In this document: positions 7,639 through 15,702 of the stretch, one piece after another
How positions within the stretch are numbered: the stretch's first letter is position 1
How the letters are laid out: each line of letters starts with the position of its first letter
DNA from: Candidatus Caenarcanales bacterium
Lineage (GTDB): Bacteria; Cyanobacteriota; Vampirovibrionia; LMEP-6097
Assembly: GCA_022447685.1 (NCBI GenBank)
Contig: JAKVAO010000005.1
Coordinates: 1-64,000, forward strand
Reading direction: 5' to 3'
Length of the DNA stretch: 64,000 bases
Made by a program: the position numbers and the translations under genes
The notes under the pieces: generated by a model
Database searches by the model: none
Seen by the model: the letters and a program-made list of their open reading frames with translations, nothing else
Told to the model about the DNA's origin: nothing

Positions 7639-9675
7639 ATGTCACGATTCGTTCCATGGAAACTTGAAAGTAAATTCGCCCCAGCGGGTGATCAGCCTAA
7701 GGCGATTCAAGAGATTTCTGAAAGGTTAGATAATGGTTGCAATAGGCAGGTTCTTCTAGGAATTACTGGAAGTGGAAAAACCTATACAGTCGCGAATATC
7801 ATTACAGAAATTAATAAACCAGCTCTGGTTCTTGCCCATAATAAAACCCTCGCTGGACAGCTTTGTAACGAATTCAAAGAATTTTTCCCTGAGAATAAAG
7901 TTGAATATTTCATAAGTTACTACGATTATTACCAGCCAGAAAGTTATATTCCTAGCTCTGACACTTTTATAGAGAAAACAGCTAAGGTTAACGATAATAT
8001 AGATAGGCTGAGATACTCGACCACAAGAGGGATTTACGAAAGAGACGATGTCTTAGTCGTAGCTTCTGTTAGTTGTATTTATGGTTTGGGGACTCCTGAA
8101 TTGTATTTCAAATCAGCTATTCCGCTTGCTCTAGGTCTGGAAATAGATCAGAAAGAATTCTTAAAGAACCTGGTTGAAATTCAATACGGCAGAAATGATA
8201 CTGAGCTTTTGCGTGGACTGTTTCGTGTCCGCGGTGAGATAGTGGATATCTGGCAGGCTGATGAAGAAAAGATTCTTAGAGTCGAGTTCTTCGGAGATGA
8301 GATAGAACGTCTGTCACTTGTGGATCATGTTACTGGAGAGATAGTTGAGTTGTTAGATGAGGTGAAAGTTTTTCCAGCTAAGCATTATATGACAGATGAT
8401 GATCTGGTTGAAGAAGCTGTAGCTCAAATAGAGAAAGAACTTCATGAAAGAGTAAACGATCTTCGCTCACAGGGAAAGGATTTCGAGGCTCAAAGAATTC
8501 AGCAACGTACTAAATATGATCTAGAGATGATTAAAGAAATGGGCTACTGTTCTGGGATTGAAAACTATTCTAGGATTTTTGAACGCCGTGCTCCAGGCTC
8601 TGCTCCTCAGGTACTTATAGATTATTATAATCGCCGTTATGGAGAAGATGGTTGGGTTTGTTATATAGATGAATCACATATGACTCTTCCCCAATTGAAA
8701 GCTATGTACAACGGTGATAGAAGCCGAAAACAGGTTTTGGTGGATTATGGTTTTCGTTTACCTTGTGCACTCGATAATCGTCCACTTAAATACGATGAAT
8801 TTACTGAGCGCGTGAAGAATATAGTCTACATTTCAGCCACTCCAGGTGATGAAGAGCTAGAAACCTGTGCTGATGATGTTACTGAACTTATTATTAGGCC
8901 TACAGGTCTTGTTGATCCTGAGCTTGAGGTTATCCCAACTAAAGGACAGATAGATGTGCTTATGGAAGCGGCTCAAGAAAAGATTGCTAAGGGGGAGAAG
9001 GTAATTATTAATACTCTCACTAAAAAAATGGCAGAGGATCTTAGTGATTACTTACTGGATCATGATGTCCGTGCAAGGTATTTGCATAGTGAGATTAAGG
9101 CTTTGGAGAGAATTGAAATCTTGAGAGCACTTAGAATGAATGAGTTTGATGTTTTGGTGGGAGTAAATTTACTTAGAGAAGGTATTGATTTACCAGAGGT
9201 TTCACTTGTCTGTATTATGGATGCAGACAAGGAAGGTTATCTTCGTAATTACCGGACACTGATTCAGATGATAGGTAGAGCTGCGCGAAATGCTAATTCT
9301 AAGGTTATACTTTTTGCTGATAAGATGACAGCTAGTATGGAGAAAGCGATCTCAGAAACAGAGCGTCGCCGTAAGATTCAGGTTGATTATAATACTGAGC
9401 ACGGTATTGTTCCTAAGACTATTTTGAAATCTACAGCGAATCCGATTCTGGATATTTTTGCTGCAGAAAGGGTGGAAGATGTTCTTGCTTCTAGAATAGA
9501 TAAGAAAGATATAGATCCTAAGTCAGGAAAGGTTTCTAAGAAACATCTGGTGAGAGCAATTGATAAATTAGAGGGCGAGATGAAGGATGCTGCTAAGAAC
9601 CTTGATTTTGAGCAGGCTGCTGAGTTTAGGGATCAACTTAAGCTTCTTAGGGAGAGGCTTGAGGAGAAGGTTTAG
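7639..9675 (+). CDS. uvrB: UvrABC system protein B
   Basis: Damage-verifying helicase of nucleotide excision repair, acting with UvrA and UvrC. Walker A GITGSGKT is at residues 41-48. The segment around 90-150 contains the beta-hairpin region (YYDYYQPESYIP, SDTFIEK, DRLRYSTTRG, VVASVSCIYGLG). Helicase motifs follow (DESHMTLPQ, LVGVNLLREGIDLPE, QMIGRAARN), and the C-terminal UVR motif that contacts UvrC is visible (LEGEMKDAAKNLDFEQAAEFRDQ). The 678-residue length is normal. The ATG at 7639 is preceded only 7 bp away by TATAAT (7626-7631), which suggests a transcript with almost no leader. Confidence 0.97.
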   Translation: MSRFVPWKLESKFAPAGDQPKAIQEISERLDNGCNRQVLLGITGSGKTYTVANIITEINKPALVLAHNKTLAGQLCNEFKEFFPENKVEYFISYYDYYQPESYIPSSDTFIEKTAKVNDNIDRLRYSTTRGIYERDDVLVVASVSCIYGLGTPELYFKSAIPLALGLEIDQKEFLKNLVEIQYGRNDTELLRGLFRVRGEIVDIWQADEEKILRVEFFGDEIERLSLVDHVTGEIVELLDEVKVFPAKHYMTDDDLVEEAVAQIEKELHERVNDLRSQGKDFEAQRIQQRTKYDLEMIKEMGYCSGIENYSRIFERRAPGSAPQVLIDYYNRRYGEDGWVCYIDESHMTLPQLKAMYNGDRSRKQVLVDYGFRLPCALDNRPLKYDEFTERVKNIVYISATPGDEELETCADDVTELIIRPTGLVDPELEVIPTKGQIDVLMEAAQEKIAKGEKVIINTLTKKMAEDLSDYLLDHDVRARYLHSEIKALERIEILRALRMNEFDVLVGVNLLREGIDLPEVSLVCIMDADKEGYLRNYRTLIQMIGRAARNANSKVILFADKMTASMEKAISETERRRKIQVDYNTEHGIVPKTILKSTANPILDIFAAERVEDVLASRIDKKDIDPKSGKVSKKHLVRAIDKLEGEMKDAAKNLDFEQAAEFRDQLKLLRERLEEKV

Positions 9676-9723
9676 GGTTTTGTGAAAATTCCAATATAAA
9701 TTCAACAGAATAGTGCTATTATC

Positions 9724-10491
9724 TTGAGTGTAAATCTGGCTAATAATATTTTTCAAAAAACCGCACCGTATATAGTCCCATTTGTAGCACCTGGTTTAGT
9801 ATTAGGCGCTTGGGCTAACAACACTGTGACTCAAGCTAAATGCAGAGATTATGCTGGTAGTGGAGCAAGAAATCCAGGAACAGAAATGCTCCATGAGAAA
9901 AAAGATATACCAAGATTTTCGTTTAATACTCCTGAAGGGTGTAACAGGCCGATGCCACTTACCAAAGCTTTTTATACGGGAGCTGGTTTTGTCGGTGGTG
10001 GTTTGGGTGGTTTATTTGTTCCAAATCTCTTTAAAGCTAAAAAAATAATTGATGAAGAAAGAGAAGATAAAGCAATAAGTAGCGAATTGAACCCCAGAAT
10101 GCAAGAAGTTGCTCAGAGAGAAAGGCTTGAAGAGCTTGAGGAGATAAAAGGGAGGCTTGAAGAAGCAGGCTATTCTGAACAAGAAATTTATTTTGCGATC
10201 ACTATTCAAAATTATATAGACCAAGTTAGTTCACCTGGAACTTTTCTAGGTCAGGGAGGATTGGATCAATTTAAGCAGTTAATTAACCATTATACAGAGT
10301 TGATTAAAAGTATAAAGGATTACCCTAAAGAAGCTCAAAATATTGTAAGTGCTATGAGGGATGTGGATTCTCTAATGAAAAATCAGAAAGAGAATATTGA
10401 AATCAGTAATAGTGATTTAGTTAGAATGCAGTCTGAAATTATTGCTTTGATGCAACCAATTCAAAAGATTATTGACTCTGCGGAAAAATGA
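9724..10491 (+). CDS. Unrecognised membrane-associated protein
   Basis: A 255-residue protein. Residues about 13-35 (YIVPFVAPGLVLGAWANN) and 84-105 (AFYTGAGFVGGGLGGLF) are hydrophobic and glycine-rich, like paired membrane helices. The rest is helical and charged (ERLEELEEIKGRLEEAGYS). The best start is TTG 9724; no in-frame ATG precedes the first hydrophobic segment. The last codons and the TGA stop (10489-10491) fall inside a 23-nt sequence that recurs at 20905. No family recognised. Confidence 0.65.
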   Translation: MSVNLANNIFQKTAPYIVPFVAPGLVLGAWANNTVTQAKCRDYAGSGARNPGTEMLHEKKDIPRFSFNTPEGCNRPMPLTKAFYTGAGFVGGGLGGLFVPNLFKAKKIIDEEREDKAISSELNPRMQEVAQRERLEELEEIKGRLEEAGYSEQEIYFAITIQNYIDQVSSPGTFLGQGGLDQFKQLINHYTELIKSIKDYPKEAQNIVSAMRDVDSLMKNQKENIEISNSDLVRMQSEIIALMQPIQKIIDSAEK

Positions 10492-10501
10492 CCCCTTAAA
10501 A
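10479..10501 (+). repeat. Copy 1 of a dispersed 23-nt sequence
   Basis: Twenty-three bases beginning TGCGGAAAAATGACCCC are identical to 20905-20927 in the same orientation. Here the sequence forms the end of the preceding gene (residues AEK and its TGA stop). It may be the end of a lost mobile element. Confidence 0.75.
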
Positions 10502-10531
10502 ATTAATTTTGATTGATTCATAATTTAATTT

Positions 10532-10747
10532 ATGTCAGAAAAGGGATTCAATTTTACTGATTCAATAGCAACTCTTGCTGTTTCTGCTTTGTGTACTCCA
10601 TTTGCAACTTGGATTCTAGATAGCATTTGTTATCACAAACTATATTTAAATCAAGAGTCGCGTTTGCAAGCAACTTTACTCTTATCCTTAGGTATAATTA
10701 TTGTAATAGCTAGAAGCATTTATTTAAAAAGGAGTTCAAAATGCTAG
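10532..10747 (+). CDS. Small membrane protein, two predicted membrane helices
   Basis: A 71-residue protein with hydrophobic stretches at about 10-30 (SIATLAVSALCTPFATWIL) and 46-64 (ATLLLSLGIIIVIARSIY), ending in a short basic tail (LKRSSKC). No family recognised. Its last 7 bp overlap the start of a 26-codon frame with a strong ribosome binding site, so the two are probably translated as a pair. Confidence 0.6.
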   Translation: MSEKGFNFTDSIATLAVSALCTPFATWILDSICYHKLYLNQESRLQATLLLSLGIIIVIARSIYLKRSSKC

Positions 10748-10821
10748 GAGATAGTTTTTTACTTACTAGTGGTACTTTTCTTATCGCAGCTCTAGGCTTC
10801 TGGCTTGCCTTTCAGGATTAG
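10741..10821 (+). CDS. 26-residue membrane microprotein
   Basis: The ATG at 10741 opens a frame reading MLGDSFLLTSGTFLIAALGF followed by WLAFQD and TAG 10819-10821. Almost the whole product is one membrane helix. AAGGAG at 10729-10734 lies at ideal spacing before the ATG, one of the clearest ribosome binding sites in the window. The start overlaps the stop of the preceding membrane protein gene (ATGCTAG). It resembles in size single-helix subunits or regulators of membrane complexes, but I cannot assign it to one. Confidence 0.55.
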   Translation: MLGDSFLLTSGTFLIAALGFWLAFQD

Positions 10822-10878
10822 TTAAGCCTTAGTTAAGAAGTTTCTAGTCAAAATAAGTATGTTCTTATCTTTGTAGGA

Positions 10879-11274
10879 GTGGAGGCTCCATATTTTTTTA
10901 GCCTTGACGGGAGATTTAAGCTAATGCATAAGCATGAAAGATTTAATTTTGAAGATTTTGATTTGAAGCAAATTGCTGAAGTGAATTTAGAAAATACTTT
11001 AAATAAAGCTGAGATTGAATATTCTGACGATGAAATTAACCTCATTAAAAACCAGATCAATGAAACCATCAAAAAATCTAGCCATTCTCATAATCTATTT
11101 GTTCATTCTAAGCTCAAAAACAAGAATTTGGATCAAATAGAATTACCAACTTTTAATTATTTGAGCGTGCTATGTGCTGTAAATATTTTAGAAGCTAGAA
11201 GAGGTCCTAGTCCTATCTTCAGTGCAATTAAAAAACAGGCTAATAAACAGAAAAGATTAATTGATCTTCTGTGA
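10879..11274 (+). CDS. Unrecognised 131-residue protein
   Basis: Open from GTG 10879 to TGA 11272-11274. Highly charged and mostly helical (LENTLNKAEIEYSDDEINLIKNQ), with a basic end (KKQANKQKRLIDLL). An alternative start is ATG 10924, which has GGGAG 12 bp upstream; the GTG has AGGAG directly against it, which is too close. No signal peptide or domain recognised. Confidence 0.5.
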   Translation: MEAPYFFSLDGRFKLMHKHERFNFEDFDLKQIAEVNLENTLNKAEIEYSDDEINLIKNQINETIKKSSHSHNLFVHSKLKNKNLDQIELPTFNYLSVLCAVNILEARRGPSPIFSAIKKQANKQKRLIDLL

Positions 11275-11344
11275 TTGAGCTTGGCTGTTAGACTTATATA
11301 GGGGCTTGTCTGTTAATTCATCCAGGTTCTATATTGTTTAAGTC

Positions 11345-12544
11345 ATGACTCGAAATGATTCTTTTTTAATTAAATTAATATTTTCTTCTATAGCTATCAG
11401 CCTTTTCCTTATGATTTTTCTGACTGCAATTGGCATGTATTTCGCACTTTTTGGAATTATTATTAGCGCATTTATAGTGAGATTCTTGTTGTCTAAGGAG
11501 CTTAGAGACTCATTGCAAAAAGATCTTTTTAAAAGTCTTAATACCCAGGATACTTTGTGGATATTTCTCATTTTCATTTCAGTCTTTACTTGGGCAATCT
11601 TTGATAATAGCTTTTTGTTGATTGATAAGTATAATTTATACTGGCTCAATATTGAAAATGCATACCAGATAATGCTCGTTTATTTTCTAGCTAAAGCCTT
11701 TTTTAGTCTATCCAGATATTTAAGTTTTAAACTTGAATCGTCATTAAGATATTTTTTCTTTCTTATTAGTCTAAGTTATGTCATAGATTGGTTTTATTCG
11801 TTGTCGAAGAGCTTCTATTTAGAGTATTATCGCTGGGATGGTTCCTCTGGCAACCCCAATATCTGGGCTATACAGTCTTCTTTGATTTTTATAAGTTTAA
11901 TTTATTATTTTTCTAAGTCAAAGTTTACTTGGTCTTTCTTTAATATATTTTTTCTGCTTGCTACTGCTCTAAGTTTAGTAGGCGTGTTGAAAGCTTTTTC
12001 CTTAGCGAGTTTTATTGGTTTAGGCTTGGCTCTATTAAGCTTTCTTCTCTTTAAATTGTTTAAAGAGAAAGGTCTAAATGTCTATAGGATTGCTTTATGT
12101 TTATTCTTTTGTTTTGTATTATCCTTGATTTACTTTGCTGAACCTCAATGGACGCAAGATTCTAACTTCTATTTACTTAAGAAGTTTCTCCCAAGGCTAA
12201 AGCTATGGAATCACTTTGATGATTTGATTAGTAACTTTAGCTTAATTAATTTTGTGTTTGGTCTTGGAACGGTAGAGTATAAATCTTGGCTTGAAAGCCT
12301 TGCTAGAGATGATTTTAATCATACTCATAATATGTTTTACCACCTTTTCTTTCAATTTGGTTTTTTGGGTTTAGTTAGCAATAGCATCTTTTACTTTAAG
12401 GTGTTTTTCTCACGTTATTTGTATGCACTGGGGATTTATTTTTTAGTGGTAGCTTTATTTGATGTTAGTTTACTTGTTGGTGAATCATTGAATTTGTTTT
12501 TCTGCTTGATACCGGCTTTGACTTTAGTTCACAGTCAAGACTGA
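11345..12544 (+). CDS. O-antigen ligase/polymerase-like membrane protein
   Basis: A 399-residue polytopic protein with about ten to twelve hydrophobic segments. Near the C-terminus DFNHTHNMFYHLFFQFGFLG matches the large periplasmic loop end of WaaL/Wzy_C proteins (HxHN...G..G), where the His is catalytic in ligases. It would join or polymerise a lipid-linked glycan at the outer face of the inner membrane. Whether it is a ligase or a polymerase cannot be decided from sequence. It stands alone between unknown genes; lipid A (lpxA) and sugar genes (galE, glycosyltransferase) elsewhere in the window fit a surface-glycan role. Confidence 0.75.
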   Translation: MTRNDSFLIKLIFSSIAISLFLMIFLTAIGMYFALFGIIISAFIVRFLLSKELRDSLQKDLFKSLNTQDTLWIFLIFISVFTWAIFDNSFLLIDKYNLYWLNIENAYQIMLVYFLAKAFFSLSRYLSFKLESSLRYFFFLISLSYVIDWFYSLSKSFYLEYYRWDGSSGNPNIWAIQSSLIFISLIYYFSKSKFTWSFFNIFFLLATALSLVGVLKAFSLASFIGLGLALLSFLLFKLFKEKGLNVYRIALCLFFCFVLSLIYFAEPQWTQDSNFYLLKKFLPRLKLWNHFDDLISNFSLINFVFGLGTVEYKSWLESLARDDFNHTHNMFYHLFFQFGFLGLVSNSIFYFKVFFSRYLYALGIYFLVVALFDVSLLVGESLNLFFCLIPALTLVHSQD

Positions 12545-12551
12545 GTTTGCC

Positions 12552-12581
12552 TTGTTTTGTCGGTACTGATTTTGCTATGCT
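12552..12581 (+). promoter_or_regulatory. Sigma-70-type promoter before the 12594-13713 gene pair
   Basis: TTGTTT (12552-12557), an 18-bp spacer and TATGCT (12576-12581) lie 12 bp before the ATG at 12594. The expected transcript would have a leader of only a few bases. Confidence 0.4.
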
Positions 12582-12593
12582 AGTTCTTAAGAC

Positions 12594-13259
12594 ATGAATT
12601 TCACTATGCAAAGACCCAGAAGTACATTTCAAAGACCTGATATGTCCATCAGTAAAAACTCTGAAGACAAAGCATACCAATTAATCGAGAATTTCTTTAA
12701 GGCTGTGAAAAGACAGGTCACGGCTAACTCTAAAGAATATAGCACTATCAAGACTTTGATACGCCAATTCAAAAAAGAAGAGGGTAATGATCCAAGCGAT
12801 AAGATCATCTATGAATCGATTAAGCGAATGGAGAAGGATAAGATTCAGTCTCAGGTAGCTATGGCTATGAGTCAGATCGCAGAGCGTAGAGCTCAAAATA
12901 CTCAAGCTAACTCTATGGTGAAAATGATTCCATACTTTATAGGGCTTGCTGGTTTGCTGGTGATGTTCGTGCTTACAGTATTTTTCTCAGGAGAACTTAA
13001 TTTCTCTAACCCTGCTATTACTAGAAATCTATTGATTTCTCTTGTCTTTGTGGGATCTTTAGTTTGGGGAATTATTCAAAGAAAATCTTTCAAATACGAT
13101 ATGCTTTCAGCTTCTATACTTCATCAAGTTTGTAGTGCTTATGCCGCAGCTAAGATGCAAGGTAAGGGGGCTGTAGGTGCTATGCAAAATCTTGGTGAGA
13201 TGAGAATTCGCGCAAAGTCAATGCAAGAGAAAGAAAAAGCAGCGAAGAAGAAAAAATAA
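12594..13259 (+). CDS. Unrecognised protein with two membrane helices
   Basis: A 221-residue protein: a charged helical N-terminal 100 residues, two membrane helices at about 104-125 (MIPYFIGLAGLLVMFVLTVFF) and 140-160 (NLLISLVFVGSLVWGII), then a basic tail ending KEKAAKKKK. The start may be ATG 12594 or ATG 12606. It ends one base before lspA and is probably co-transcribed with it. No family recognised. Confidence 0.65.
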   Translation: MNFTMQRPRSTFQRPDMSISKNSEDKAYQLIENFFKAVKRQVTANSKEYSTIKTLIRQFKKEEGNDPSDKIIYESIKRMEKDKIQSQVAMAMSQIAERRAQNTQANSMVKMIPYFIGLAGLLVMFVLTVFFSGELNFSNPAITRNLLISLVFVGSLVWGIIQRKSFKYDMLSASILHQVCSAYAAAKMQGKGAVGAMQNLGEMRIRAKSMQEKEKAAKKKK

Positions 13260-13260
13260 T

Positions 13261-13713
13261 ATGAGCTTCAAGAAGATTCAAGCCTTCTTATTTATTGTAG
13301 TTTTAATTTTATTAGATCAGTGGACTAAGTTTTGGGCTCGTAGCTTTCTAGCTGTTGAGGGACCAAGCACAGTAATTAATCAAGTACTTGAGTTTCGTTA
13401 TGCTGAAAATACTGGAGTTGCTTTCAGTATGTTCGATAAATATCCTTTTCTACTCACTGTTTTGATCACTTTGATTAATTTAGTGATTTTGGTGATTTTA
13501 CTTAGAAAGCAGAAAATAGAGATATTTTGGATATTTATTTTTGCTGGAGCAGTTTCTAACTTATTAGATAGGTATATATTCGGTTTTGTGACGGATTTCA
13601 TTAACCCGTTATTTGTAAATTTTGCAGTTTTTAATGTCGCTGATGTTTTTCTGAATATTGGTTTGTATATTTATCTTTATTTTTGTTTTTTTGTTAATTC
13701 AAATAAAAGTTAA
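13261..13713 (+). CDS. lspA: Lipoprotein signal peptidase (signal peptidase II)
   Basis: Cleaves the signal peptide of prolipoproteins after lipid attachment to the lipobox Cys, in the inner membrane. Four hydrophobic segments. Conserved blocks: LLDQWTK (residues 17-23), YAENTGVAFSMF (48-58), GAVSNLLDR (96-104), GFVTDF (108-113) and FAVFNVAD (121-128). The aspartic protease pair should be Asp112 and Asp128. The 150-residue length is normal. Several lipobox proteins in this window (dismutase-like, thioredoxin-like, beta-lactamase-like) would be its substrates. Confidence 0.95.
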   Translation: MSFKKIQAFLFIVVLILLDQWTKFWARSFLAVEGPSTVINQVLEFRYAENTGVAFSMFDKYPFLLTVLITLINLVILVILLRKQKIEIFWIFIFAGAVSNLLDRYIFGFVTDFINPLFVNFAVFNVADVFLNIGLYIYLYFCFFVNSNKS

Positions 13714-13725
13714 ATAATCTTAGGG

Positions 13726-14082
13726 TTACCAAAGTTCTCTTTTCATTGATTGAATAGCTTTTTCTAAGTTATCTTCATTAGGAACTTTTACGAATTTTTT
13801 GATTAGTTCAACTGTATTTTTAGTCGAAAATAGTTGAGCATTATAAATTTCTACCTCAATTTCTTTAATTAACTCTTCTTGAGTTGTAATTTCAGGTCGC
13901 CTGGTTTTAATACTTTCAATATCATCTCTTAGGAGAGCTATTAATAAAAGGATTAAACATTTATAGCGGGTTGATTTGAATTCATGCTGATCTTTCACTG
14001 CAAATTCTTTTAGTCTTAGACGTAGCCAATCAAATAGTAAAATACTTGCAATTAAACTTAAAATATCAAAGTTAATTTCCAT
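13726..14082 (-). CDS. Unrecognised third gene of the toxin-antitoxin operon
   Basis: A 118-residue protein. It has moderately hydrophobic stretches near the N-terminus (ILSLIASILLFDWLRL) and at 44-52 (CLILLLIALL), then a charged helical half. Its ATG lies 11 bp inside the end of the MazF-type toxin gene on the same strand, so translation is probably coupled. No family recognised. It might modulate the toxin or be its target, or simply be carried along. Confidence 0.6.
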   Translation of the reverse strand: MEINFDILSLIASILLFDWLRLRLKEFAVKDQHEFKSTRYKCLILLLIALLRDDIESIKTRRPEITTQEELIKEIEVEIYNAQLFSTKNTVELIKKFVKVPNEDNLEKAIQSMKRELW

Positions 14083-14428
14083 TGAAACTTTTTAAATCCT
14101 TAAAAATTTCACTTAGGCAACTTTTGAGAGTCACGAGATCATTTTCTGAGAGCTTGCCTAATTGCTTATAAATAAATTCTTTTTCAATCGTAAATATTAC
14201 AGATTTAAGCGCTGACTCCTTAAGTAAGCCTGAATCTTGCCATTCGGAAATTATGGCTTCACCAGCAGATAGCTTTGATACTTTACTCGTTATAGCCATC
14301 ATTATCACATCATGCTGTGAGTTATTGAAATCGTTTGAACTAATTACTACGGCTGGTCTTTTTTTATGTCCGATAGAACTACTGAACGGGAAGTCAACTA
14401 AAACCAAGTCTCCAAATTTATAATTCAT
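14072..14428 (-). CDS. MazF/PemK-type toxin
   Basis: Type II toxin, expected to be an mRNA-cleaving endoribonuclease. From ATG 14428 the protein begins MNYKFGDLVLVDFPFSSS, the typical first strand and loop of the fold, followed by KKRPAVVIS and VIMMAITSK, then a Ser-rich SALKSVIFTIEK segment matching the second conserved block (S.....R in many members). An in-frame upstream extension to 14479 exists, but the family's N-terminus sits exactly at 14428. The start overlaps the end of the antitoxin gene by 11 bp and the stop overlaps the third gene by 11 bp, an arrangement made for coupled translation. Confidence 0.8.
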   Translation of the reverse strand: MNYKFGDLVLVDFPFSSSIGHKKRPAVVISSNDFNNSQHDVIMMAITSKVSKLSAGEAIISEWQDSGLLKESALKSVIFTIEKEFIYKQLGKLSENDLVTLKSCLSEIFKDLKSFNGN

Positions 14429-14630
14429 TATAGATATCATCTTCTTCATTATTCCAAATTCTAGACAAGGATTGCTCACTTAAAATAGACTTTGAATCAT
14501 CAAAAATAACTTCTTTGTCCTTAGTAATAAAAATTACAATGCCTTCTTGGTTTAGATTTGCATCGATAGGCTCAAGAGGCTCAAGTAAACCATCTTGTGT
14601 TAATCTAACCTTGAACTGTTTAATTCTCAT
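14418..14630 (-). CDS. Antitoxin of the MazF-type pair
   Basis: A 70-residue protein directly upstream of and overlapping the toxin gene. The N-terminal half (MRIKQFKVRLTQDGLLEPL) looks like a short beta-rich DNA-binding domain of the small DUF104/AF2212-like antitoxin type, and the acidic C-terminal tail (NNEEDDIYNEL) is the kind of flexible segment that wraps the toxin. The assignment is mainly from position and size. It is likely to repress its own promoter in the 14631-14702 gap. Confidence 0.6.
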   Translation of the reverse strand: MRIKQFKVRLTQDGLLEPLEPIDANLNQEGIVIFITKDKEVIFDDSKSILSEQSLSRIWNNEEDDIYNEL

Positions 14631-14702
14631 AATTAAATTTTACTATAAGCCGAGATTAAACTAGTAATTACTACAAGATTCTGAGTTGACTTACGATTTA
14701 TA

Positions 14703-15686
14703 CTAAGTCTGAGGTCCAGACCAAGTCTTCTTACGATTAGAAACTTCCATCATTCTTTCAATAGTTAGTCTTGCTGGCTCAATAATCTCATCTGGAATAT
14801 GAATTTCGGTAAACTCTTGATCTATAGCATCATAGAGATTCTCTAAACTATGATATTTCATATTCGGACAAAGCGGCAATGGGAACACAGTTGTGATTTT
14901 CTTGTCAGGCATATCAGCTTGCATTCTTGCGACCAATCCTTGCTCTGAGAGGATTACGAATTCATTATTCTCGTGTTCTTGTACAAAATTATAGATAGCA
15001 GAAGTACTCCCTACAAAGTCAGCTTTGCGCCATACGTCAGGATTGCATTCTGGGTGAGCGATTATAACTGCATTTGGTGATTTTTCTCTTTGTTTATCAA
15101 CTTCAAGAGGTGTGATTTGCCAGTGTGTAGGACAGAAACCATCATAGATATGAATTTTCTTCTCTGGGATCTGTTCTTGAACCCATTCCCCAAGACCTTT
15201 GTCTGGAACAAAAATAACTTCTTTTGCATCTAGAGAAGCTACTATGTCAACAGCATTGGTGCTCGTACAACAGATATCAGATTCAGCTTTAACAGCAGCG
15301 GAGCTATTTATATAACAAACTACTGGCGCGCCTTTGTGTTCGTTTTTGAAGGCTTTGAGGTCATCAACATTTATCATGTCAGCCATAGGGCAGCCAGACT
15401 GAATATCTGGAAGTAAAACTTTCTTGTTAGGGTTAAGTAGCTTTGCTGTCTCAGCCATAAAGTGCACACCACAGAAGGCGATAATATCTGCATCAGTAGC
15501 TTCTGCTTTTTTTGATAGCATCAAGCTATCCCCAACGAAATCAGCAACCCTCTGGGTCTCCAACCTTTGGTATATATGGGTGAGTATAACTGCGTTTTTC
15601 TTAGCAGCAAGAGAGCGAATCTTATCGAATAGCTCTTGCTTTTCAGCAGTTTTATCAACTACAGATCGTGCCATTATGCTAGACAT
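14703..15686 (-). CDS. nadA: Quinolinate synthase
   Basis: Makes quinolinate from iminoaspartate and dihydroxyacetone phosphate in NAD synthesis, using a [4Fe-4S] cluster. The 327-residue protein shows the three repeated domains: LTHIYQR (residues 35-41, with the conserved His and Tyr), FVGDSL, GVHFMAETAKLL, then SGCPMADM with Cys99, YDGFCPTH with Cys185, HPECNP and PLCPNMKY with Cys273. The 86 and 88 residue spacing of the three Cys fits the cluster ligands of the short, thermophile-type enzyme. A second ATG (MARSVVDK) four codons in is also possible. No nadB or nadC is near. Confidence 0.95.
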   Translation of the reverse strand: MSSIMARSVVDKTAEKQELFDKIRSLAAKKNAVILTHIYQRLETQRVADFVGDSLMLSKKAEATDADIIAFCGVHFMAETAKLLNPNKKVLLPDIQSGCPMADMINVDDLKAFKNEHKGAPVVCYINSSAAVKAESDICCTSTNAVDIVASLDAKEVIFVPDKGLGEWVQEQIPEKKIHIYDGFCPTHWQITPLEVDKQREKSPNAVIIAHPECNPDVWRKADFVGSTSAIYNFVQEHENNEFVILSEQGLVARMQADMPDKKITTVFPLPLCPNMKYHSLENLYDAIDQEFTEIHIPDEIIEPARLTIERMMEVSNRKKTWSGPQT

Positions 15687-15702
15687 AGTATTACTTATTC
15701 TA

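Noticed and set aside
10741..10821. KdpF or a cytochrome/photosystem single-helix subunit
   Set aside because: Size and single helix fit, but no specific residues match and no partner genes are near.
11279..11321. Imperfect direct repeat GCTTGGCTGTTA / GCTTGTCTGTTA before the 11345 gene
   Set aside because: Only two short copies with a mismatch; could be chance in this composition.
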